From: Niveispirillum sp943371025
GTDB taxonomy: Bacteria; Pseudomonadota; Alphaproteobacteria; Azospirillales; Azospirillaceae
Assembly (NCBI GenBank): GCA_943371025.1
Contig: CALRTC020000003.1
Coordinates: forward strand, 186,001 to 250,000
Length of the DNA stretch: 64,000 nucleotides
Direction of reading: 5' to 3'
Part shown: piece by piece, positions 15,703 to 24,333 of the stretch
Layout of the letters: each line of letters opens with the position of its first letter
Position numbering within the stretch: position 1 is the stretch's first letter
Translations under genes and position numbers: made by a program
Notes under the pieces: generated by a model
The model's input: only the letters and a program-made list of their open reading frames with translations
Database searches by the model: none
Told to the model about the DNA's origin: nothing

Positions 15703-16707
15703 ATGACGCAATGGTTCTTCCATGATGGAGACAGCCGGGTGGGGCCGCTGGACGGGCAGGCCGCTCTGGATTATGTCCGCCAGCATCCCGACGCCTTCTG
15801 CTGGCGCAATGGCATGGGCGAATGGCTGCCCGTACGCGCCGTCGCCGACTTGTCGCCGCAGCCCGGCCCCTGGGGCGGGGCGGCCGGTGACCCGCCGCCC
15901 CCGCCGGGCGGCCGCCGTTCCCGCGCCGATGAGATTGACTTCAGGATCCATGGCCAGGAGATGCAGTTCGTCGAGATCGAACTGGATCCCGGCGAAAGCG
16001 CCATCGCCGAGGCCGGGGCCATGGTCTACAAGGATGCCAGCGTGGAGATGAACACCATCTTCGGCGATGGCAATGAAGGCGGCGGCTTCCTGGACAAGCT
16101 GATCGGGGCCGGCAAGCGCGTCATCACGGGCGAAAGCCTGTTCACGACAGTCTTCACCCAGGCGGGCCGGGGCAAGGCGCGCGTGGCCTTCTCCGCCCCC
16201 TATCCGGGTACGATCCTGCCGCTGAATCTGGCTGATCTGGGCGGTGAACTGATCTGTCAGAAGGACAGTTTCCTGGCGGCGGCCAAGGGCGTGTCCATCG
16301 GCATCCATTTCCAGCGCCGCATCCTGACGGGCCTGTTCGGCGGCGAAGGCTTCATCATGCAGCGACTGACCGGCGATGGCTGGGTCTTTGCCCATGTCGG
16401 CGGCACCATCATGGAACGGCAGCTGGCGCCGGGTGAGGTGCTGCATGTCGATACGGGCTGTGTCGCTGCCTTCACACCCGATGTGGATTTCGATCTGGTC
16501 CAGGTCGGCGGGGTGAAGTCGGTGCTGTTCGGCGGGGAAGGGCTGTTCTTCGCCACGCTGCGTGGGCCGGGTCGCGTCTGGATCCAGTCGCTGCCCTTCT
16601 CCCGTCTGGCCGGCCGCATGCTGTCGGCCGCCATGCCGGGGGCGAACAAGGGTGAAGGCAGCGTGCTGGGGCCGCTGGGCGATATCGTCATGGGCAACAG
16701 GAAGTGA
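15703..16707 (+). CDS. TIGR00266/AIM24 family protein with N-terminal GYF_2 domain
   Basis: A 334-residue protein in two parts. Residues 1-50 form a GYF_2-type domain (WFFHDGDSRVGPLDGQAALDYVRQHPDAFCWRNGMGEWLPV), which usually binds proline-rich partners. After a proline-rich linker (PPPPPGGRR), the rest is the AIM24/TIGR00266 beta-helix domain: EMQFVEIELDPGESAIAEAGAMVYKDASVEM, repeated glycine-rich turns, and the GEVLHVDTGCVAAF motif. The biochemical function is not established. No signal peptide is present. It starts 119 bases after trcR behind the terminator, so it probably has its own promoter. A GC-rich dyad separates it from convergent fumC. Confidence 0.88.
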   Translation: MTQWFFHDGDSRVGPLDGQAALDYVRQHPDAFCWRNGMGEWLPVRAVADLSPQPGPWGGAAGDPPPPPGGRRSRADEIDFRIHGQEMQFVEIELDPGESAIAEAGAMVYKDASVEMNTIFGDGNEGGGFLDKLIGAGKRVITGESLFTTVFTQAGRGKARVAFSAPYPGTILPLNLADLGGELICQKDSFLAAAKGVSIGIHFQRRILTGLFGGEGFIMQRLTGDGWVFAHVGGTIMERQLAPGEVLHVDTGCVAAFTPDVDFDLVQVGGVKSVLFGGEGLFFATLRGPGRVWIQSLPFSRLAGRMLSAAMPGANKGEGSVLGPLGDIVMGNRK

Positions 16708-16714
16708 TGCGCCC

Positions 16715-16745
16715 GGGGCCGGGGCGCGTGGCGCATCCCGGCCCC
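16715..16745. terminator. Bidirectional hairpin between the AIM24 gene and fumC
   Basis: GGGGCCGGG (16715-16723) pairs with CCCGGCCCC (16737-16745). An alternative stem ATGCGCC/GGCGCAT (16707-16713 with 16730-16736) overlaps it. Neither has a T-run, so termination is probable from position only. Confidence 0.5.
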
Positions 16746-16750
16746 CAGCC

Positions 16751-18145
16751 TTATCCAGGGTGAACCATGTCTTCCGGCCGGACCCAGGTGCGGAACTGCT
16801 CCTCCGTCAGCAGGCCCAGCGCCAGGCCCGCCTCAAGCAGGGTCGTGCCCTCATGATGTGCCTTCTTGGCGATCCTGGCGGCATTGTCATAGCCGATATG
16901 GGGGTTGAGTGCCGTGACCAGCATCAGGCTCTCCCCCATCAATCGGCGGATGCGGTCAGTATTGGCGGTGATGCCGACGACGCAATTCTCGGCAAAGGAC
17001 CGGCTGGCATCGCCGATCAGCTTGATGGACTGCAACAGGTTGTAGATCAGCACGGGCTTGAAGACGTTCAGCTCGAAATGGCCCGTGGCGCCGGCATGGG
17101 TGATGGTGACATGGTTGCCCATCACCTGGGAACAGACCATGGTCATGGCCTCTGACTGGGTCGGGTTGACCTTGCCGGGCATGATGGAACTGCCGGGCTC
17201 GTTCTCCGGCAGGCTGATCTCCCCGATGCCGCTGCGCGGGCCGCTGCCCAGCAGGCGGATATCATTGGCGATCTTCATCAGCGACACGGCCACGGTATTC
17301 ATTGCGCCTGATGCCTCCACGATGCTGTCATGGGCGGCCAGGGCTTCGAACTTGTTGGGGGCGGTGACGAAGGGCAGGTCGGTGATACGCGCCACCTCCA
17401 CCGCAAAGGCCACGTCGAAGCCGACGGCACTGTTCAGCCCCGTACCCACGGCCGTGCCGCCCTGGGCCAGCCGCAGCAGGGCCGGCAGCACGGCCTTCAC
17501 CCGGTCGATGCCATAGGCCACCTGTTGCGCATAGCCGCCGAATTCCTGACCCAGTGTCATGGGCGTGGCGTCCTGCAGATGCGTGCGCCCGATCTTCACG
17601 ATGGGCGCGAATTCCGCTGCCTTGGTGGCCAGTGCCGCATGCAGCTGTTCCAGCGCCGGCACCAGATCATGATGGATGCGCTCGGCTGCTGCGATATGCA
17701 TGGCGGTCGGGAAACTGTCGTTGGAGCTTTGCCCCCGGTTCACATGGTCGTTGGGATGGACAGGCTTCTTCGACCCGACCTGCCCGCCCAGCAGTTCAAT
17801 GGCGCGGTTGGAGATGACCTCGTTGGCATTCATGTTGGTCTGGGTGCCGGACCCGGTCTGCCAGACCACCAGCGGGAAATGGTCGATCAAGGTGCCGTCG
17901 ATCACCTCGTCCGCGGCGCGCATGATGGCATCCGCCAGACCGGGATCCAGTTGGCCCAGCGTCACATTGGCCCGCGCGGCGGCCTTTTTCACGATGCCCA
18001 GTGCGCGCACCAGCGGCGGCGGCATACGTTCCCCGCCGATCTTGAAATTCTGCAGCGACCGTTGGGTCTGTGCCCCCCAATAGCGGTCGGCCGGAACCTC
18101 TATGGGACCGAAACTGTCGGTTTCGATGCGGATGTTGGCGGCCAT
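16751..18145 (-). CDS. fumC: Fumarate hydratase class II
   Basis: The iron-independent TCA-cycle fumarase, converting fumarate to L-malate, 464 residues. The superfamily signature GSSIMPGKVNPTQ is present, together with TGSGTQTNMNANEVISNRA and GRTHLQDATPMTLGQEF, and the N-terminal segment IEVPADRYWGAQTQRSLQNF. It acts as a soluble homotetramer in the cytoplasm. It is transcribed convergently with the AIM24 gene. The start at 18145 (MAANIRIETDSFGP) matches the family. Confidence 0.97.
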   Translation of the reverse strand: MAANIRIETDSFGPIEVPADRYWGAQTQRSLQNFKIGGERMPPPLVRALGIVKKAAARANVTLGQLDPGLADAIMRAADEVIDGTLIDHFPLVVWQTGSGTQTNMNANEVISNRAIELLGGQVGSKKPVHPNDHVNRGQSSNDSFPTAMHIAAAERIHHDLVPALEQLHAALATKAAEFAPIVKIGRTHLQDATPMTLGQEFGGYAQQVAYGIDRVKAVLPALLRLAQGGTAVGTGLNSAVGFDVAFAVEVARITDLPFVTAPNKFEALAAHDSIVEASGAMNTVAVSLMKIANDIRLLGSGPRSGIGEISLPENEPGSSIMPGKVNPTQSEAMTMVCSQVMGNHVTITHAGATGHFELNVFKPVLIYNLLQSIKLIGDASRSFAENCVVGITANTDRIRRLMGESLMLVTALNPHIGYDNAARIAKKAHHEGTTLLEAGLALGLLTEEQFRTWVRPEDMVHPG

Positions 18146-18212
18146 CGCCCCGTTCCCCTGTTGCCGGATAGGGGGTCGACGGTAGCAGATGGCCGGGCGC
18201 GCGTCGCCGGTC

Positions 18213-19592
18213 TCAACCGAATTGCGACTTCCATTCCCGGAGCTGGCGCTCCGCTTCGTCCGACCCGGCCAGGATTTCCACCATGCGCAGGCTGTTGAAC
18301 ATCTGCCGCTGCGCTTCCGGTCCCAGCTTGCCGTCCCGCGTGCGGGGGGCCGCCCGCATATTGTTCAAGGTCGTCGACACGATATGCTGGCGTGCCTCGG
18401 TGATCTTGGTCGTCACCTCGCGCTGGATGCCGAGCGCATTGGCCAGCTTGGACGAGCGGCGCAGGGCCATAGCCAGCTGTTCGGCCTTTTGCATCGACTC
18501 GTCGCTGGGCAGGCCGTCGGGCTGGCTGAACAGGGCATCGTGCAGGTTCTTGTCCACATCGGCGCAGATGTTTTTCAGGACGAACTGCCCGATTTCGGCG
18601 CGTGCATTCTTGACCTTGGAGCTGATGTCCTTGTCACGCAGGTTCTGGACCGTGTCATTGACAGAATTCAGACCGTCGGTCAGACGCTCCGCGGCGGCGG
18701 CCAGGCTGGCGGGGTCGCCGGAGATGTGCGGGTTCTCCCGATCGAAATCGGAGGTCTGGCGCAGCAGGTTGCCGACGACATAACCGGACATTTCCCGTGT
18801 CAGCGTCTCCTTCTCCGCCACCGTGCCGCCCAGCCGCACCTCGGCCAGCATGCGCAGCAATTCGCCAGGACGCTGCATGCGGGAGGCCAGGACCAGCAGC
18901 AGGGGCTGGGTCAGCGAAACATCCTCCTTGCCGAGCTCAATCAGGGCCGTGCGGATGATCTCCACATGTGACTCGGCCAGATCCAGGATCGGCTTGGGCG
19001 GCAGGGCGGCCGTCAGCTTCTCCACCCGGCCGGCAACGACCAGGATCTGACGCATGGTGGCCAGCTGGCGCTGCACATCATCATCGCGGCCGAACAGCGA
19101 AATCTTGAATTTCAGATTATTCTGGCACTCGTCGATGACCTCGCCCAGCGCACGCACGCCCTCGTCCCACAGCGGCTGGCACAGGACGGCGATGGCGGCC
19201 CCGTCGCGGTAATCGACCAGCGACACTTCCCGGTGCACCTCGTGCATCAGGCTGGTGGGCAACCGGTCCTTCACGGCACTCCAGCAAGGCGACAGCGTGG
19301 TCCGGCAGATGCGGTTGAGGCGCCGGCTGTAATGGTCGGCGTCGTCCAGCAGATCTTCCACGGGCAGGAAGAACAGGCGCGACAGGGCAGGCCGCCGCGG
19401 CGGGCGCAGGGTAACCAGACGGGGGCGCATCGCCTCGAAAGCCTGCGAAACCTCGGGCTTGTCGCCCACCTGCTCCAGCAGGCGGTAGATCTGCAGCAGC
19501 TTGCGGTCAGGCAGGCGCGATGCATGGGCGGCCAGGGCCTGCCATTCGGTGGATTTTTGCGGATTGGTCGGCGTGGTGGGTTTGGTGTTCAT
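18213..19592 (-). CDS. Conserved-looking protein of unknown function, 459 aa
   Basis: I do not recognise the family. The soluble protein is almost entirely helical with no signal peptide or membrane segment. Notable parts are PALSRLFFLPVEDLLDDADHYSRRLNRI near residue 65, SLFGRDDDVQRQL in the middle, and a C-terminal region rich in charged helices ending RQLREWKSQFG. The start MNTKPTT at 19592 follows the neighbouring gene's stop by 11 bases; a longer reading to 19607 would overlap it. It forms an operon with the 19604-20743 gene, so the products probably act together. Confidence 0.75.
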   Translation of the reverse strand: MNTKPTTPTNPQKSTEWQALAAHASRLPDRKLLQIYRLLEQVGDKPEVSQAFEAMRPRLVTLRPPRRPALSRLFFLPVEDLLDDADHYSRRLNRICRTTLSPCWSAVKDRLPTSLMHEVHREVSLVDYRDGAAIAVLCQPLWDEGVRALGEVIDECQNNLKFKISLFGRDDDVQRQLATMRQILVVAGRVEKLTAALPPKPILDLAESHVEIIRTALIELGKEDVSLTQPLLLVLASRMQRPGELLRMLAEVRLGGTVAEKETLTREMSGYVVGNLLRQTSDFDRENPHISGDPASLAAAAERLTDGLNSVNDTVQNLRDKDISSKVKNARAEIGQFVLKNICADVDKNLHDALFSQPDGLPSDESMQKAEQLAMALRRSSKLANALGIQREVTTKITEARQHIVSTTLNNMRAAPRTRDGKLGPEAQRQMFNSLRMVEILAGSDEAERQLREWKSQFG

Positions 19593-19603
19593 GCCGCTTG
19601 CCC

Positions 19604-20743
19604 TCAACCCATCGCCGCTTTCAGGGCTTCAAGGCGCATCACGGCATCCATGTCCAGCACGCCGGTGCGCCAGTCCTGATTGACGCGCACCCATTTTTTC
19701 TGCATGCGCGCGATCGCCTCCAGATCCAGCTGGTCGGTGGCGTGGCTGATTTCCTCCCGCGGGATCAAGGGCAACAGGCGCGAGATATCGGTGATCGTCG
19801 TCTGGCGGGTGGCCGCCGGTTCGTCCTTCACGCTGTCCCACATGGCAATCAGGAATTCCCAGCCATCCAGCAACCAGGAAATGCGGGCGACGAATTCCTG
19901 AATGGATTTCAAAAGCTTCGGGGCATCATTCACGATCTGCCGGGCGTCGCGGCAGGCGGCGTCCAGCTTGCTGATGCGCTGGCGGGCCAAGGTCAGCGTA
20001 TGGTTGGCCACGGTGGAAACATAGGCACCCAGCATGGCCATGTCAGACGGGTCCGTGTCGGCAAAAAGCTGTGTGGTCTGGGCGAAGGCCTGCAGCCTGT
20101 CTGCCAGCGCGCGCAGACGACCGCCCTTCGGCGCCTGTGGCAAGCCGACGGGAGACACGGCCTCGCCCAGCTCGTCCACGCGCATGGTCATGTCTTCTGG
20201 GGCGATATCGACCATATGCGCCACCTTGGCCAGCGCCTGGCGGGCGACGCGCTTGCTGTCGTCCGCCGTCATGCCGGGGCGCAGCAGGTCGGCGGCGCTG
20301 ATGCCCACCAGCTTCAACAGCTCCGTTACCAGAATGAACTGGGTCAGCACCAGATATTGCGCATCCTGTTCCAGCAGCGTGGCAGCCTTGGTCGCCGCGC
20401 CGGGGCCGCATACGCCGGTCGCCTGGACGGTCAGGGCGCAGGTGCGGATCTGTTCGGGCGAATGCATTTCCAGCTGCTCGATCTCTTCGAACAGCAGCCG
20501 ATCATGCAGGGTCAGGGTCATGACGCTGGGCAGCCCTTTCCAGGGCAGCACATAGGTTCCCTTGCCGGCGGTAAAATTGGGCAGCAGGAACTCGAATCGA
20601 TCATTCTGGTCCCGGCGCAACCGGGCCTGGCTCAATAACGGGGTGGTGAAGGGAACAGTGACGCCGCGTTCCTCGAACGTGGCGGGGGCGAACTCCTCCG
20701 TCATGCTCCGGGCCTTGCGGCCGATATCGCTTTGATCCGTCAT
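19604..20743 (-). CDS. Protein of unknown function, 379 aa, first gene of a two-gene operon
   Basis: I do not recognise the family. The N-terminal 90 residues are beta-rich (VTVPFTTPLLSQARLRRDQNDRFEFLLPNFTAGKGTYVLPW), and the remainder is helical, ending AIARMQKKWVRVNQDWRTGVLDMDAVMRLEALKAAMG. The segment SWLLDGWEFLIAMWDSV is aromatic-rich but too short for a membrane helix. Its neighbour follows in the same direction after 11 bases. Upstream, an AT-rich palindrome lies in the divergent region shared with trxA. Confidence 0.75.
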   Translation of the reverse strand: MTDQSDIGRKARSMTEEFAPATFEERGVTVPFTTPLLSQARLRRDQNDRFEFLLPNFTAGKGTYVLPWKGLPSVMTLTLHDRLLFEEIEQLEMHSPEQIRTCALTVQATGVCGPGAATKAATLLEQDAQYLVLTQFILVTELLKLVGISAADLLRPGMTADDSKRVARQALAKVAHMVDIAPEDMTMRVDELGEAVSPVGLPQAPKGGRLRALADRLQAFAQTTQLFADTDPSDMAMLGAYVSTVANHTLTLARQRISKLDAACRDARQIVNDAPKLLKSIQEFVARISWLLDGWEFLIAMWDSVKDEPAATRQTTITDISRLLPLIPREEISHATDQLDLEAIARMQKKWVRVNQDWRTGVLDMDAVMRLEALKAAMG

Positions 20744-20781
20744 GTCCGGCCGGCCCGTCTCGTCCCTAGATCTTCCATCGG

Positions 20782-20799
20782 CATATAAATGGTTATATG
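20782..20799. promoter_or_regulatory. AT-rich palindrome in the divergent region upstream of the unknown operon and trxA
   Basis: CATATAA-ATGG-TTATATG has perfect 7-bp arms in an otherwise GC-rich region. It lies 39 bp from the minus-strand start at 20743, a suitable place for a promoter or operator. Confidence 0.45.
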
Positions 20800-20985
20800 T
20801 CGAATTTTAGATAGTTAGAACGATTTCCGTGCCGCGGGAATGAGGATTTCAAGGTGGCGGGATCGCAGCACAGGGGTGCTGCCCGCGGCACCTTGACCCG
20901 TGGTCGGGCGGGTGCCTACATTTGCGGTCGACAGGCGGTCCGTTCCCGGGGACCGTACCCGAAACCTTCTCCCACCGAGGGACAC

Positions 20986-21309
20986 ATGGCCGATATCATC
21001 AATGTCACCGATACCAGCTTCGAAAGCGACGTACTGAAGGGCGATGGCCCGATTCTCCTGGATTTCTGGGCGGAATGGTGCGGCCCCTGCAAGATGCTGG
21101 CCCCCAGCCTGTCGGAACTGGCGTCCGAACTGGATGGCAAAATCTCCATCGCCAAGCTGAATATCGATGAGAATCCGACGGTGCCCAGCCGGTTCGGCGT
21201 GCGCGGCATCCCGACGCTGATGATCTTCAAGGATGGCCAGGTAACGGCCACGAAGATCGGTGCCCTGCCGAAGTCGCAGCTGAAGAGCTGGATCGAGCAG
21301 AACCTCTGA
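20986..21309 (+). CDS. trxA: Thioredoxin
   Basis: A 107-residue cytoplasmic thioredoxin with the redox site WCGPC (C32, C35) in the context LLDFWAEWCGPCKMLAPSL and the cis-proline loop GIPTLMIFKDG. It reduces disulfides in ribonucleotide reductase, PAPS reductase and others using electrons from thioredoxin reductase. The ATG at 20986 is preceded by CGAGGGA. A strong terminator follows 21 bases after the stop, so this is a single-gene unit. Confidence 0.97.
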   Translation: MADIINVTDTSFESDVLKGDGPILLDFWAEWCGPCKMLAPSLSELASELDGKISIAKLNIDENPTVPSRFGVRGIPTLMIFKDGQVTATKIGALPKSQLKSWIEQNL

Positions 21310-21330
21310 CCCGTCCCGTCGTCAGATGGC

Positions 21331-21363
21331 AAGGGCCGGTCCTGCGCAGGGGCCGGCCCTTTT
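21331..21363 (+). terminator. Terminator of trxA
   Basis: AAGGGCCGG (21331-21339) pairs with CCGGCCCTT (21353-21361), followed by TT. The same hairpin has a short A-run on the other side and may also serve the convergent nucleotidyltransferase gene. Confidence 0.85.
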
Positions 21364-21377
21364 CATTCAATATCGGC

Positions 21378-22454
21378 CTAGTGCCGCCGCCGCGCAGGGA
21401 AGAGGATGCGGTGCAGGCGGGTGACGGCCGTGTCAAAAAACCGGTCGGGACGCATCAGCAGCTTGGTGATCAGGTTGCCCGGTGACAGCCGCGGCACGGA
21501 ATCGATCATCTGTGCCAGCCGCGGATAACGCAAGGCACGGTCCATCCAGCGAACCGCCCGACGGTCGACGGGCAGGGGGCTCGGCAACCCGAAAAGTTCG
21601 GACAGCAATGTCAGATGGGCGGCGGCATAGGGGGCCCAGGCCGGCTCTTGCAGCGTGTCAGCCAGATGGTCGGGCACGGAGCCGCCGAACAGCATCGACA
21701 GCAGGCGCACCACGTCCAGTGCCTTCATCAGCGGCATCAGGCCCGTGCGCATGGCCGGGATCGACATGGTGGTGGACTGTACCATTGCATGCAGCACGCG
21801 TTCGCTGTCGCCAAGCCGGCCGATGCGCAGCCCCTCCCAGTCCAACCAGATGATGCCGGCGGCCGCCCGTTCGTCCGGCAGCATGCCGCGGTGTGCGGGG
21901 TCAATGACCGATCGGTGCGTTTCGACCGCGACGGGGGTCTTCTTGCGTATGCGGGGGGCGAAATGGTGGGCGTCGGCCCATTCCGCGTCGGATGTGCTGT
22001 CGGGCACGCTGTAGCCGATGGCGTGCAGAGCGTCGATTGCCTTGCGCTGGTCGGCAGGATCGACAATCCACATGTCGATATCCAGCATCATGCGGTTGCT
22101 GTCCGCCCAGTCCGGTCTGGCCAGTTCCACCGCCCCCTTCAGCCAGACCGGCGTCACGTTCGCCTGGTTCAGGGCTGCCGTCACTTCCCGCATCTGCTCG
22201 CGCATGCGGTGCAGCCGCTGGCGATGCAACCCACGCAGCGTTGACAGAAGGTCGCGTGCGGGATCCGGGGCGCTGTCCCACAAGCCATGCCGGTGCAACG
22301 CCGCTTCCAGTTCCAGCATCATCATGTGCCGGTCCGCCAGCTCAACAAGCGTCGGCCAATCTTCCGCCTCCGGCGCCGGGGCGGTACCCGGAGGCGTCAG
22401 GGGTGAGACCAGACGGCAAAGCAGCCGCTGCAGGGCCAAACGGTTGGTTGGCAT
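21378..22454 (-). CDS. NTP_transf_5 nucleotidyltransferase of a peptide-modification locus
   Basis: A 358-residue protein of the uncharacterised nucleotidyltransferase family pfam14907. The catalytic pattern is visible as LKGA at 105-108 and, after the conserved Arg121, the metal-binding pair D125 and D127 in MMLDIDMWI. Members of this family recur beside PqqD and HPr-kinase-like proteins and in some kinase-containing lasso peptide clusters. Its start codon overlaps the stop of the PqqD-HprK gene by one base, so translation is coupled. I infer that it adds a nucleotide, possibly to a phosphorylated peptide or to a small carrier; no substrate is known. Confidence 0.85.
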   Translation of the reverse strand: MPTNRLALQRLLCRLVSPLTPPGTAPAPEAEDWPTLVELADRHMMMLELEAALHRHGLWDSAPDPARDLLSTLRGLHRQRLHRMREQMREVTAALNQANVTPVWLKGAVELARPDWADSNRMMLDIDMWIVDPADQRKAIDALHAIGYSVPDSTSDAEWADAHHFAPRIRKKTPVAVETHRSVIDPAHRGMLPDERAAAGIIWLDWEGLRIGRLGDSERVLHAMVQSTTMSIPAMRTGLMPLMKALDVVRLLSMLFGGSVPDHLADTLQEPAWAPYAAAHLTLLSELFGLPSPLPVDRRAVRWMDRALRYPRLAQMIDSVPRLSPGNLITKLLMRPDRFFDTAVTRLHRILFPARRRH

Positions 22455-23695
22455 CAGGCGTCTCCTGCCAGCATCGCTTCCAGCAGAGGTTGAGCCGATT
22501 GCAGGTCGCCATAGGTCAGGCGGAATATCGGCAACTCCTCCAAATAGGCGAACAGACCCTGCAGCAGATCGGCATCCAGATGGTCGCCGGTGGTGATCCC
22601 GCTGGCGGAGAGCAGCGTCAGGCCTTCCTGCAGGTCGATCGGCACCGCTGTCGCCGGGCTGCCTGCTTCATAGCGGGGGAAGACGATGGCACGAACCTTT
22701 CGTGACGATGTGGTCCAGGGTATCTGGCGATGGCGTGGCAACGGCATGTAACGGGCATCGCGGGCCGCGCATGGGATGACCGGCTGCGCCATCAAGGATG
22801 GATAATGTGCAGCAAGGATGGGCCAGGACCCGTTTTTGACAGCCAGGGCCGTCGGGAATGGCAGTGCCAGAAGCCCGTCCCGCCCGGCAGCCAGCCCGAT
22901 GATGTCGTCGCCACCAAAATACCAGCCGTGACTGGCCAGCCATCCGGTCAACGTGCTTTTCCCGGCACCGGAAATGCCCGGCAGGACAATGCAGCCGCCA
23001 TCCTTGCCGACCAGACCCGCATGCACGATGGCCAGAAGGGACTGGTCCGCGGCGTAGGCAGCGCGGACCAGTTCGTGCAGGAACCGGCTCAGCATCTCCG
23101 TATTGTCGGTGGACCACAGCCATTGGTCGTCATTTCTCACCCAGACCCGTTGACCGTCCGTCATCAGGGCGAGGTCATGGGCAGGCAGCGGCCCGGTTTC
23201 TGGCCCTGCGATGATTATCATCCCGGACAGGATGTGCCGGAGCCGACGGGTCATGTCCTGGAAGGAGGGCGGACCGTCCTGCCCGATATGACAGGAAACA
23301 GTTTTTCCTGAGGGCAGAAGCAGGCGGTGGCTGATCACCGGGCCGTCGGGCGGCGCGATCCCGTCGGTGGGCGGGTGAACATTGCCGTAGGGCGCAACAT
23401 CAGGTTCCATGCGGCGCAATTGCAGTGCGGCGCCGTCCTCATCAATCCATTCAAGCGCGCGCCAGCCGGCAAGACAGGCGCCGACATCCAGTTCGATGAT
23501 CGACCGCTCCACCCCGTACAAGTCAGCCAGCGTCAGGCACAGGTCGTCCTGCGATAAGCCGCCATCTTCAAGCAGGTGCCAGATAGTTGCCGCGGTCGCA
23601 TTGAGGATGTGCAACTCCCGGCTGACATTGTCGATGACGGCCAGATGATCAGCGAGCGGCCATGTTGAAAAACGCCTGATGGTCTTCTTTGGCAC
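22454..23695 (-). CDS. Fused PqqD-like and HPr-kinase-like protein
   Basis: A 413-residue fusion. Residues 1-95 are PqqD-like: AVIDNVSRELHILNATAATIWHLLEDGGLSQDDLCLTLADLY matches the RiPP recognition fold that binds leader peptides. Residues 215-400 resemble the HprK kinase core: HAGLV, Walker A GISGAGKST at 240-248, and the following GGDDIIGL with the acidic residues expected at the catalytic and Mg sites. HPr kinase homologues phosphorylate serine, and some modify lasso precursors at the C-terminal Ser. The fusion suggests that the peptide is held by the PqqD part and phosphorylated by the kinase part. The start is a GTG. Confidence 0.87.
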   Translation of the reverse strand: MPKKTIRRFSTWPLADHLAVIDNVSRELHILNATAATIWHLLEDGGLSQDDLCLTLADLYGVERSIIELDVGACLAGWRALEWIDEDGAALQLRRMEPDVAPYGNVHPPTDGIAPPDGPVISHRLLLPSGKTVSCHIGQDGPPSFQDMTRRLRHILSGMIIIAGPETGPLPAHDLALMTDGQRVWVRNDDQWLWSTDNTEMLSRFLHELVRAAYAADQSLLAIVHAGLVGKDGGCIVLPGISGAGKSTLTGWLASHGWYFGGDDIIGLAAGRDGLLALPFPTALAVKNGSWPILAAHYPSLMAQPVIPCAARDARYMPLPRHRQIPWTTSSRKVRAIVFPRYEAGSPATAVPIDLQEGLTLLSASGITTGDHLDADLLQGLFAYLEELPIFRLTYGDLQSAQPLLEAMLAGDA

Positions 23696-23725
23696 GGATC
23701 TGGGCTTTAACTAAAAATGCAGAAA

Positions 23726-23772
23726 GCCGTTTCCTGTCGAAAGTGGGCCTCGCGGTCCGGACGGGAAACGGC
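23726..23772 (-). promoter_or_regulatory. Hairpin between the last peptide gene and the PqqD-HprK gene
   Basis: GCCGTTTCC (23726-23734) pairs perfectly with GGAAACGGC (23764-23772). On the minus strand it is followed by TTTCTGCATTTTT, so it looks like a leaky terminator that would keep the enzymes below the peptide level. Confidence 0.6.
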
Positions 23773-23795
23773 ATCCAGGATAAACCGCAGGCAGA

Positions 23796-23951
23796 TCAGC
23801 AGACGCTGCAGGGCGCGGCATCAACCTTCAACGTGATGAGGGTCACCGGTGCGGCATAGGCGAGGGCCTTGCCGGCCCGAACCAGAGCAGCGCGACGGCG
23901 CATGTCGGTTGACTTTTCCTTGTCGTTGCCGGTTTTCAGGTTGTCTTTCAT
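23796..23951 (-). CDS. Small peptide 1 of a four-member paralogous set
   Basis: A 51-residue peptide starting MKDNLKTGNDKEKS. A hydrophilic N-terminal half is followed by the family motif RRRAALVRAGKALAYAAPVT and a tail ending DAAPCSVC. It has two cysteines (CSVC), unlike its three sisters. The ATG at 23951 has AGAGGA about ten bases upstream; a TTG at 23978 is a poorer alternative. It is the closest peptide gene to the PqqD-HprK gene, 100 bases away, and is separated from the other three by about 380 bases. I infer that it is a precursor or substrate peptide. Confidence 0.72.
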   Translation of the reverse strand: MKDNLKTGNDKEKSTDMRRRAALVRAGKALAYAAPVTLITLKVDAAPCSVC

Positions 23952-24333
23952 AAGGTTTGCGAATCCTCTGTTAACCAATCGGCGTGCCGGGGTAAGCGGG
24001 CCCTGAAGGCGGTCAGGACCCGCTGTGGAGGCATTGCTCAGTCTGACCGTGGGTGGTCAGTCCGGCGCAATGTTGTGACGGCAGAAATATTCCGGGCTGG
24101 GTCCGCGGTGATGGTGCAACCCCTTTGGCTGCGCCCTCGCTCAGTAATGCGAACTTCAGCCCTGAATTCGGCCCACATGCTGAAATTTCGCATGCCGCAT
24201 CGCCGATATCAATTGCAATCTAAGGGTGAGCGGCGGCGCTTGTCGTTCTTCCCGGCTTGCTGGTCGAAGCAGGGGTAATCGGCGACGGCAGCGTCGTCAC
24301 CATCCGCCAGTCCACACGCGGTGCACCGTGCCT
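23952..24333 (-). other. Gap of about 380 bp between peptide genes 1 and 2, with two hairpins
   Basis: No convincing gene. A 12-bp stem with one G-U pair (23995-24006 with 24013-24024) and a smaller CTGACC/GGTCAG stem (24043-24048 with 24055-24060) lie upstream of peptide 1, so the region probably holds a structured leader, a terminator for peptides 4-2, or both. Possible frames of 27 and 52 codons show neither the peptide motif nor a ribosome site. Confidence 0.55.

Noticed and set aside
24037..24193. A 52-codon minus-strand frame between peptide genes 1 and 2
   Set aside because: It lacks the RRxA-LV block, has no ribosome site and covers a hairpin region, so it is probably leader RNA.
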